Below are positions 56,601-64,000 of a stretch of DNA of 64,000 bases, piece by piece. The position numbers were made by a program, and so were the translations under genes. Origin of the DNA: Platycnemis pennipes (taxonomy: Eukaryota; Arthropoda; Insecta; Odonata; Platycnemididae); the NCBI GenBank assembly GCA_933228895.1, contig OW121852.1:56152872-56216871 (forward strand), given 5' to 3'. Positions within the stretch are counted from its first letter, which is position 1, and each line of letters begins with the position of its first letter. A model generated the notes under the pieces. That model was not told where the DNA came from. It did no database searches and saw only the letters and a program-made list of their open reading frames with translations.

Positions 56601-59600
56601 GACTTCTTTGTTAGTCATTCAGTTGATGCATTTTATCTTCATCATTCTTCGGTAGCACCATATTTCGAATACTTCCACCTTTTTCTTCTCTGCTGCTGTC
56701 ATCGTCCATGCTTCCCTACCATATAGTAAAATGCATCCAGTTGTATGTTCTACTGAAATATTTTCTCACATCCATGCTTGTATTTGCGGCTGTAAGCAGT
56801 CTTCTTCTGGTAAAATGCCCTTTTCGCCTGGGCAATTCTACTGGCAATTTATCTTTTACTTTGTCCTTCGCTACTCAGCATCCCAAGTAACAGAACTCTT
56901 CCACCTCCTTGTTTTTTTGTTTTCTTAGTTTAACATTTGTCCTGGCTTCTTTTCTCCTACTGCATACCAATACCTTAGTCTTCTTTTTATTATCTTTTAT
57001 AATCTTCAGGTGATATCTGGCAATATCCTTTCAATATCTCCTAGTGTCTTCTTTAAATCTCCTTCTGTTTCTGTCATGACTGCTATGTCGTCGGCGAATC
57101 GCAGCATGCTGATTTTCTCCCCGTGGGTATTCACTGCCAAAGACTTTTCTTTTACTTCTTGGGTTGGCTTTCTCGATGTAGACACTGAATAATATGGGAG
57201 ACAGTGCACTGCCTTGTCTCACTCCTTTCTTTATGCTTGCTTCTCTACTGCTGGGTCCTGATTTGAATACAGCCACCTGGTTTTTGTAGATAGGAGGGTA
57301 GTGGGGTATAAATAAGATAAATGAGGAATTGAAGTAGGGTGGTAAGAAACCTGGCATATGCATTAGTCTACTGTTGATGGAAGATGCTGAGTCCTCAGTG
57401 TGACGTTGCACCTGATGGATGATGAGCTGAATCTGCTTCTCCATAACTAATTTTTGTAAGGGCAGGTATTTCTCTGAAAAATCTCTGTTATAGGGCCAGA
57501 AATAAACCTTTTAGCCACCAAATTAGCCTGACCTTGCCAAAAAAAAATACTGTCATTTCCTGGGCCTTAACTTCTTCCGAGGAATCACTCAAATGGTTTT
57601 GGTATGGAACTGCCCTAATACTCTAATCTAGATTTGACATGTTATTACTTGAGTAAAGAATAAATCATGCTGTACCTGTAAATTGAATCGAGGTTTTGAA
57701 GGTCAATATTTTTTGTTGTTTCTTTCTCAGGCTGTTCACAGCAAGCTCCGTCCATATGTTTGCCATGTATGTGGGCATATGTCTGCAAGGAAGGCAATGC
57801 TGCAGATGCACCTTCGGCAGCATACGGGGGAAAAACCATTCGCGTGTGGCACATGTGAGTTCCGTACTGGCGATCACAACTCTCTCCGCCGTCACCGCAT
57901 GAGGCACACAGGAGAAAGGCCGTACCGCTGTCCATATTGCTGTTATGCAGCAATTCAAAGCAGTGCATACAGGTGAAAATCTCAGGATAAAATTATCCCT
58001 AAACATCGAATAATTTGCATCCCACTTACCTGTTAGGGGGACTTGTAAAAATTATAGTGAAAGTAGACCTTTCATAAAAGAAAGAGGTTCTAAAAGTAAG
58101 AAAGTGAAAAGAAGTGGCTGTGAAATGACTAATTCCAAATGGGTGCTGTCTGATAACCTTTGCCTTATTGTGTAAAAGTGCAAAGTATGTTTTTTTAATT
58201 GCTTTTAAGCACATTTTTTTATATTGCCATTATATAATCATTTTTCACAGGAGATTAAGCTTCACAATGGTTCTTATGGTGAGGAGGCTTCTTAGGAGGG
58301 AAATATTATAGCGTGCTACAATACTTCTCCCAAGCCAAAACCAGTTTCTTATTAATTCTTATTAATTCTTGATCAGTGGTTCATGAACTATGTCTTGTGT
58401 TATTAATGTAATTAATATGATGTAATTATGATTTTTTGTAATCAGTGACCTATTGTAATAACTTTCATTGTCTTGTATAATGTTATGGGCATATTTTTTT
58501 TCCTTGTATTTTTACAATGCCCCTAATTGTATAAGGCAATAATAATATAATTTTTGTGATAATTGTATAATACCAAAATAAAATTATTATTATTAATAAT
58601 GAAAATTGTCAACTTTTAGGAACCATATTCGCACTAAGCATTCAGGAGCAAAGGAAGCAGTAATAAATGACCGAGATGCCACAGACAGCAGTGAAATAGA
58701 GGTGAAGGAAGAAGAAGAGGTATCATATATTGAGGGAGGAGTTACTGAAGCACAGGCACTGTATCAGTCACTGGAAGGAGAGTTGGATAAGAGGGGCCAC
58801 AATCAAATTGTTTTTACTGTAAGTTCCTAATCATTACATGTCCAACCATAGGATCTGTCAAGGAGAATCCTCTCATGTCATCTCCAATTGCTTGATTCAT
58901 TCATGTTCATTGATATTTAAAATTTAATGTGCATGCTTTATGCTATGAAATTATGAATTATTCTCCATAACCTTAATGTTTAATGCATGATTAATTATTA
59001 TTCAGTACACATTTAAAAGATATTGTCACTAAAATCACAAAGAGGGAAAGTTTTCCTTATTTGCAGATCAATTTCGTTGAATATTTGATTGGGATATGTG
59101 TGCACAAGACTGTAAGTTTCAATTGAGCACTTAAGGTACTCAGTATCAGGCGTGTTCAATAGTCATCCATTTAACGATGGCAGCTGAAGGATTAGCAAAA
59201 CTCTAGCACTTACCCTCTCACTCAGGCAGAGTAACATGAATAGACATGCACTTGCAAAAGTCATCTGTCAATCCAACTAGCACCTTCCCTTACCTGACAG
59301 ACTATAATGGGAGAAAGCAGTGATAACAATGAAACAATTGGATTTTTTCAAATGTGAATAGGTTCATTGTTGCATGTCAACTCTTGTTCATGATGATAAC
59401 TTGTGAGTTTACGGGCATATTTTGAAGGAAACCTTGTATGCACATGATAGTGGTGATTACTTTAATCTCGATTCATTATGCATTGATATACAGTAAAACC
59501 CCTTATTTACACTTTTCTAGGGTTCACTAGAAAAAAGTGTAAAATGCAGGAAAATGCAAATAGCGGGAAAAGATCAATTTTCAGTTTCACGTGCATACTT

Positions 59601-62600
59601 TAACAATATTATTAATCATTTCTAAAAGTATACAGTTGTCCTGATTCATTAATTTAGGTAGATTAATTTTAATTATTTTTGTACAATATATTTCTGCCAA
59701 TGTTTCAACGACCATTTGATGTCAAATCCATAATTCCCAAACTTATGCATTATGCAATTCCTTTTCCCTGATGACAAAGCCATTCACAGCGATATTAGAT
59801 GAACTAGAGCTTAAAAACCACTTTTTAAGTTGGTATACCTTCATACCATGATTTCTTGACTTTTCTCTTTTTCAAGAGGCTCTGTTTCAGAATCACATCA
59901 CGATTTTCCATAATTGCATCAATTATTGAATCAATCACACGATTTCAAATGCAGAATTCCATTTCAAGGTCATGGCATGCAAATTCCTAGTTTCAGCACC
60001 AAGTACCGGTTTCGGCAAAATTAGAGATCAAAATCACATTTTATCAAAAATTGTTTCTTGCAAAAGTTGCATATTTCTCAGCGTAGAATCCGAATCTGTG
60101 AAAAATATTTGCATGTTCTCTTTGAAAAAATGAACTTCTGGTATGAAAAGCCCACTTCTGGTGTAAATCGGAAGTTGATTTTATGACCATTCGATAGAGC
60201 ATACCCCATTAACTTATGAATGAGCCAACAGTATCTGAAAAATAATCTTTCCTGGCAACTTTTAGGGGGTGGGCAGGTGGTTTTGGACACCCTGTATTTG
60301 ATTAAGTTATTTATTTATTTATTTATTTCCCACTACCGCCAAAAACAGCACATGTGGCCTTTACATCGGGGTATTTAACTATGTAACAACAGACGAGCAC
60401 AAACAGCCATGTCCTGAGTGGTGAAAAAACCCACTCAGGCGGGACTCGAACCCGCGACCCTCAGGTTAGCAGGCGAGGACTTAACCACGCCGCCACCAGG
60501 GCCGACAAGTCTTTTCTAGTCAATTTACTAAAAGTATTCTAGTCGATTTACTAAAATGGGTTTTCTCCATAAGTATGCAATATTGGAGGCACATAACCAA
60601 CACCTTAGTCTTCATTAAAAAATCTAATGCAAATCCATTAACGTCAAAACACTTGACCATGCCATGATATTTTAATTTTATATTTTTAGAAAATAAGCTT
60701 GGAATGTAGGCGGAAATGCTGAACAACGTATGCATTGAGCAGAACAAACTTGAGTTGATGGCAAAACTAATTTTTGCCGCTATTTCAGCAAACTTTCTTC
60801 GCATGTGGATTTTTGTCGACTTTTTGGAGGAGGTTGAGCTTCTCGCCTCAGGCTAATCCATAGCCAATTCTAAGCACTTGTCTCACTTTTACTGTCACGA
60901 AGATCACAGCTAAGAAAACAAGTACGCGACACATTGGTATGTCAGTTGAAGAAGGTGGAATTTCAAAATTATATGTTTTTAGATGATTTTCACCAAACGA
61001 ATACTTTTGAATAAAAGTATCGGAAAAAAGAGTACTCGAAAGTATCGAAGTATCGGAAAAATGGCCGATACCCAATACTCACTATCGGTATTGGCCCAAG
61101 TCTAATCAATACCCTAAAATATGAATTTTTCAGTAATAGGTACTACATTGGATAATCGTAAATTGTTACATTACCAACAATAGTGTAGTTTCCTTCATAA
61201 AAAAAACAGAATTCATTCGTTGCGACTCATGTCTCACCATAAATTAGGCAAAAAATATGGATTGAGAAATCCCAGTTTACTATAGAATCAAATGTTAATT
61301 TTAATTTCATTTCTAAAAGCTCAGAAATGGTGGGATGCGCTGCCTTGTTGCTGACATAAGAGGTATATAGTTTACATTGCGAGGCATAGGAGTTATTTGT
61401 CTCCTGAAGTTACCATTGTATTTCAGAGCCCCTCAGTTCTAGTCAATATGTATTAATAATAGCCTATGAAAGTTTGAAAAGTCTCCTCCGTTAAGCACGG
61501 TATTATTAGTCATTTCATTGACTCCAGGGTATCCTGCTTGTGGAGTCCTTTGTCACCGCAAAGCATGGCATGAAGTCTGCACGACTCTGGGCCAACTTCA
61601 CGGTGCACTTAGTAAAATGAATACTAACTGTTTTAAATGAATACATAATTTTTAATAAATAATTTTAAGTTAAGCCCGAATCACACGATCATTTTTATCG
61701 TCCCTTTAAAGGGATCATTTAAGCTATAGCTTTCAGGGACCGCCAAAATGAGAGCTCAAGCTATCATTTCACCGCTCACACGATCATTTTTACCGTTCCT
61801 TCTCGTATCATTTCTGTTCGCGAGATACGGTAAACAACTTCGTAACTATGGATGATTTACTCCGTCGTCGACTGCTTTTGGCTGCAGCCAAACGTTTCTT
61901 TGAGAACGTGCACTCTGATTGGCTAAATGACAGGCCCGAGGGATGGAAAAAAGGACGTGCTCAAATGACGAAAAAAGGGATAGCATTCCCTATCATTGCC
62001 GCTATCTGTGAAGTGATCAAGTCAGACGATCATTTTTAAGCTATCATTTGAGCTATCCCTGAAAAGGGACGTAAAAAATGATTGTGTGATTCAGGCTTTA
62101 GTCATAATAAATCAACTGCATAAATATACCTCAGATACTAGGTAATTAGCTTTAATGGAGTGCACCATCTGCTTGGAAGCATCCACAGCACCATTAGTTG
62201 CAGGTAGAGGAAAGAGTGTGACGTCGGGCATATAATTTACTGGCATGCAATAGTTTTTGCACCGCTGGATTTTTCCCCTTTTTAATTAATGAGGAAAAAT
62301 ACTTAACATCGCTTCAAAATCGAAGGGCTTAAAATGCTCTCCAGTATAAAAATTTTGATCAAGACAATAAAAACATCATACAAAATTACGAAATAATTGT
62401 TGTCTTTGGTCAAATCAGCTTGCATTGATGAAATTGCACTATTTGATGAAAATTATTTTGATGTGTCATAAAAATGATAACAAATAGGGGAAAAGCAGTG
62501 TCAACAAGAAATGTTATATTCTGTGTAGTGGTTTTAAAATAAATTTTATTTTTTTAATGAAAAAAGCAAAAATTTTTCTTTTTAATGGAAAAATATTGTA

Positions 62601-63139
62601 TTTTTACCTCTCAGTTTATTTTCTTGTGTCTCACAAAACATAAAAATGCACTTATTTCCCAGTTTTTTATCTGAAAATTGCATTTCAGTATACAAACCGT
62701 TCGTAAGTGGTGTCAACAAAAAAATCATGTTTTTGAATTGTTTTAGGGGTTGTTTTCCCCCATAAATAGCTGTGAATAAAAATTGTAAAAAAATATGGCA
62801 GACTCTGCTAGTTGTTTGCCATCTTGGAATTAAGTAGTACCAAATTGATAATGAAGTGCTTCAAGAATGGATACCCCTTTGACGAGAGCTTACAATTATT
62901 AACCGAAACCTATGTAGGTAGCTATGATATATGTATATCAACTAGTATTTGCATCATACAGATTTGATTTTAAAACAGAGTCTAGTGATTTAACACACAT
63001 TATTGTGAATATTATTCTGAGTCAGGATATAAGCTCTTGTAAAAGCCACATTCTCATTTTTACAATACAGTGATTTAAGAGTGCTAACATATTTTTTTAT
63101 GATTCCTTTTGTTTTCTCCAGTCAAATCTTACCACCTGA
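50457..63139 (+). CDS. Ten-finger C2H2 zinc-finger protein, 674 residues, ten coding exons
   Basis: Joined coding exons: 50457-50649, 50825-51258, 52028-52067, 52998-53131, 53619-53899, 54942-55128, 55313-55609, 57731-57972, 58620-58818, 63122-63139. The total is 2025 bases including TGA and every junction keeps the frame. The N-terminal 180 residues are acidic and Ser/Pro-rich (start MSEVLPDSKVTWVGDDG) with no family I recognise. Ten C2H2 fingers have their first Cys at about 186, 248, 362, 404, 434, 463, 504, 533, 561 and 589. Fingers 8-10 are joined by TGEKP/TGERP linkers typical of DNA-binding arrays, and an acidic tail follows. A nuclear sequence-specific regulator is the likely role; the target is unknown. 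The ATG lies 10 bases into an exon, so a 5' untranslated exon is likely. The exon 1 donor (50649) and the last exon are the least certain parts. Confidence 0.85.
50825..51258 (+). CDS. Zinc-finger gene, exon 2: acidic region and finger 1
   Basis: Follows CTTCCAG and encodes residues 65-209: a Ser/Pro/acidic stretch, then finger 1 (C186, C189, H202, H207). The donor GTAAGA lies two residues after the last ligand, phase 0. Confidence 0.85.
51259..52027 (+). other. Intron 2 of the zinc-finger gene
   Basis: AT-rich intron of 769 bases with no repeat recognised. Confidence 0.7.
52028..52067 (+). CDS. Zinc-finger gene, exon 3 (40-base micro-exon)
   Basis: Bounded by TTCCAG and GTGAGTG, it encodes VKTGRTIEGTKPV plus one base. 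Entering in phase 0 and leaving in phase 1, it is required for exon 4 to start with Asp in frame. Confidence 0.7.
52410..52485 (+). repeat. Tail fragment of SINE family B in intron 3
   Basis: ACCACCCACCTATTATAAATGG and GATCTCAGCTGTCAGTC match the tail-side body of the full SINE at 7150-7484, in plus orientation. The head is not present. Confidence 0.6.
52998..53131 (+). CDS. Zinc-finger gene, exon 4: most of finger 2
   Basis: After TTTTACAG it encodes DENSTENNNDTELTED and finger 2 up to its third ligand (C248, C251, H264). The fourth ligand, H269, is in exon 5. Donor GTAAGT. Confidence 0.85.
53243..53503 (-). repeat. SINE family C copy in intron 4
   Basis: The minus-strand head has GACCTAGTGGGTAGAGTGC (A box) and AGTTCAAATCC (B box), then the TTTTCTAGACACCC body shared with the truncated copy at 23612-23854. 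It lies antisense to the gene. Confidence 0.82.
53619..53899 (+). CDS. Zinc-finger gene, exon 5: end of finger 2 and Ser-rich linker
   Basis: Starts with DHQL, completing finger 2, then a Lys/Ser/acidic linker (SSDLQNSQKLSSKLPRLLRP). Leaves in phase 2 at GTATGG. Confidence 0.8.
53900..54941 (+). other. Intron 5 of the zinc-finger gene
   Basis: About 1 kb, AT-rich, ending in a T-rich tract and TTGCAG. No repeat recognised. Confidence 0.7.
54942..55128 (+). CDS. Zinc-finger gene, exon 6: finger 3 and most of finger 4
   Basis: Finger 3 (C362, C367, H380, H384) has four residues rather than two between the Cys pair. Finger 4 (C404, C407, H420) is completed by H425 in the next exon. Donor GTACAT, phase 0. 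Confidence 0.85.
55313..55609 (+). CDS. Zinc-finger gene, exon 7: fingers 5, 6 and most of 7
   Basis: Begins THQID, completing finger 4. Finger 5 (C434, C437, H451, H455) has 13 instead of 12 residues between Cys and His. Finger 6 spans C463-H483. Finger 7 (C504, C507, H520) is completed by H525 in exon 8. Confidence 0.88.
56318..57286 (-). mobile_element. 5'-truncated LINE family 1 copy in intron 7
   Basis: 969 bases in minus orientation (antisense to the gene), flanked by the 12-base direct duplication TAGATAGGAGGG (56306-56317 and 57287-57298). It covers the 3' end through part of the reverse transcriptase, with SMLRFADDIAVMTETEGDLK and the GVRQGSALSPILFSVYIE block readable in separate frames. 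Confidence 0.92.
57299..57430 (-). repeat. Degenerate SINE family B body in intron 7
   Basis: GAAACCTGGCATATGCATTAG and the following GACGTTGCACCTGATGGATG resemble the body of the SINE at 7150-7484. The head is lost. It directly follows the LINE target duplication, so the LINE may have inserted into or beside it. Confidence 0.5.
57731..57972 (+). CDS. Zinc-finger gene, exon 8: fingers 8, 9 and most of 10
   Basis: Preceded by a strong acceptor (TTTCTTTCTCAG). Encodes AVHSK (end of finger 7), finger 8 (C533-H553), TGEKP, finger 9 (C561-H581), TGERP and the Cys pair of finger 10 (C589, C592). Phase 2 donor GTGAAA. Confidence 0.92.
57973..58619 (+). other. Intron 8 of the zinc-finger gene
   Basis: 647 bases of AT-rich sequence with no repeat recognised. 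The acceptor is CAACTTTTAG. Confidence 0.65.
58620..58818 (+). CDS. Zinc-finger gene, exon 9: end of finger 10 and acidic tail
   Basis: Completes finger 10 with H605 and H610 (NHIRTKHSGAK), then an acidic tail (SSEIEVKEEEEVSYIEGG). Donor GTAAGT in phase 0. Reading through the donor would add VSS and a stop, a possible alternative end. Confidence 0.85.
60306..60506 (-). repeat. SINE family A, copy 2
   Basis: The minus strand has the complete tRNA-like head (GTGGCGGCGTGGTTAAG, then GGTTCGAGTCCC), the body shared with 3297-3482 and an (AAAT)n tail. Better preserved than copy 1. Confidence 0.85.
61674..62097 (+). mobile_element. Harbinger-type MITE, 424 bp, with a short ORF
   Basis: Inverted ends AGCCCGAATCACACGATCAT (left) and the complement of AGCCTGAATCACACAATCAT (right) are flanked by a TTA duplication (61671-61673 and 62098-62100), the preferred target of PIF/Harbinger elements. 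A GGGATCATTT/CCTGAAAAGGGA region forms further inner repeats. It holds an ATG frame, listed separately. Confidence 0.9.
61848..62039 (+). pseudogene. 63-residue ORF inside the MITE, probable relic of a transposon gene
   Basis: Begins MDDLLRRRLLLAAAKRFF and continues NVHSDWLNDRPEGW, an Arg/Leu-rich start reminiscent of the N-terminus of Harbinger-type transposases. The end runs into the right inner repeat. It is probably what remains after internal deletion of a larger element; the assignment is inference. Confidence 0.35.
63122..63139 (+). CDS. Zinc-finger gene, exon 10: last residues and stop
   Basis: After TTTTGTTTTCTCCAG the frame reads SNLTT and TGA. The strong polypyrimidine acceptor and the matching phase 0 support it, but with five residues the evidence is thin. 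Confidence 0.5.
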   Translation, partial: SNLTT

Positions 63140-64000
63140 AAATGAAAATGTGATGTTCCTGTCATGGAAGCCAGTAGAGGCCTGTTGATTATAGTAGTCA
63201 ACGGTGTGGTCCTCAGCCTTGTGTCCAATGCCTTTCCTCGATGTGTTGACGGCACTGTGATGTGTAGGAGCCAGTTTTATGGTGAAAAGCTAAATTTCAG
63301 CATTGCAAGTTGATGGAAGATAGTGGACTGCCTTGTACATACTGAGAGTGCTTACATTAAGTTTGTGATGCCCCTCTGTGAAATGGGTCCACCTTGAATT
63401 TCTGGAGATGCTATACATATGATTGGTTTGGTATTGTACAGTCTGTTATATACAAGATATTTCAATGCATGGCATGGTGTTAAAAGTGACATCTGGGACT
63501 GGTAAGTGGAAATAGGTTTTTTATATGCAATGGTATAAAGCATAACTGGGAAGAAAGGGAAATGAGACTGACCAGCATCTCAAGTCACTTGCAAATATTA
63601 TTTTTTACACTGTGATACATTGTGTATGCCATATATCATGGAGGAAATAACCCAGTGCTTACTTTTACTTGTTTAGTTTACCTCCATGTATCTTTCATTA
63701 TTAGAAAGTAATTGAAATGAATAGGACTTCATCACAAACTCTCCTCCACTTTGGTATATGGTGTGGTGGATTTGAATCATCATTATGGTATAATAAATTG
63801 TATCACAGGTGAGCCCAGAACTTTGTTTTGATTTTCATCTAAATCCTTTGACAGAACACATATCTTACCAAGGCTATATGAACAAAAATACAACAGACAT
63901 ATGTTTTCCCAGTGTAGTGAACAACTCGCCCTAGCGGGAATTAAATCATCATAAGAGTTGAATCATTGTGAATAGGACCACCATTGAAGCCAGCTTGAAT
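63140..64000 (+). other. Probable 3' untranslated region and downstream DNA
   Basis: No coding frame. A polyadenylation-type AATAAA lies at 63792-63797, a plausible end of the zinc-finger transcript. Whether transcription ends here or beyond the window cannot be told. Confidence 0.4.

Larger units (their letters stand above)
58819..63121 (+). other. Intron 9 of the zinc-finger gene, 4.3 kb
   Basis: Contains SINE family A (60306-60506), a 424-bp MITE (61674-62097) and a possible pogo/Tigger-like end near 59490 (CAGTAAAACCCC). No further coding exon recognised, but alternative exons cannot be excluded. Confidence 0.55.

Noticed and set aside
59488..59580. CAGTAAAACCCC-type end resembling a pogo/Tigger terminal repeat
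   Set aside because: No matching opposite end, no TA duplication and no transposase seen; kept only as a remark in the intron entry.
60860..61090. CGATAC/GTATCG-rich stretch as a possible hAT-type relic
   Set aside because: Only short repeated words are present, without paired ends or duplication.
1..64000. CRISPR array, bacterial operon or phage-like system
   Set aside because: No regularly spaced direct repeats and no operon-like coding; introns and the repeat content show an animal genome.

Overview
The window is AT-rich animal DNA. It has introns with GT-AG junctions, one multi-exon C2H2 zinc-finger gene, and a dense mix of transposable elements. An RTE/BovB-like LINE with (GAT)n tails, a Copia element primed by initiator-Met tRNA, PIF/Harbinger elements, fold-back MITEs and several tRNA-derived SINE families together suggest an arthropod, most likely an insect. 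That assignment is inference; no species is claimed.

Positions 1-31,200 hold no gene I can support. They are intergenic or deep-intron sequence with LINE 3' fragments (11.6-12.2, 16.6-17.2, 17.5-17.8, 19.0, 21.2-21.9 and 28.65-29.2 kb), SINEs (3.3, 7.15, 9.0, 15.8, 17.4, 20.6, 23.6, 24.3 and 24.6 kb), three palindromic MITEs (8.06, 21.7 and 23.4 kb), a large inverted pair of repeats (25.0/27.1 kb) and two GC/CpG-rich islands (13.3-13.7 and 28.0-28.5 kb) that look promoter-like but have no attached gene model.

Positions 31,249-37,741 hold two adjacent DNA and LTR elements. The first is a PIF/Harbinger transposon of about 2 kb with terminal inverted repeats, two convergent genes and a disabled, internally deleted transposase. 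Sixteen bases beyond its right end sits a complete Copia retrotransposon: 177-bp LTRs with no difference that I can see, a 5-bp target duplication, a primer-binding site and an uninterrupted 1341-residue polyprotein. It looks very recent.

Positions 39.4-48.0 kb are a LINE cluster. A near full-length RTE-like LINE (41,650-45,049) is inserted, with a 10-bp target duplication, into an older copy of the same family whose two halves lie at 41,313-41,649 and 45,050-47,966. The older copy also carries a 221-bp Harbinger-type MITE with a TAA duplication. The order of events can be read directly: old LINE first, then the young LINE and the MITE (relative order of these two unknown).

Positions 50.4-63.8 kb hold the one host gene I can support, on the + strand. 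I reconstruct ten coding exons whose phases agree throughout, giving a 674-residue protein with an acidic N-terminal half and ten C2H2 zinc fingers, probably a nuclear DNA-binding regulator. Its introns carry LINE, SINE and MITE insertions, including a 424-bp MITE with a TTA duplication and a possible transposase N-terminus in the last intron.
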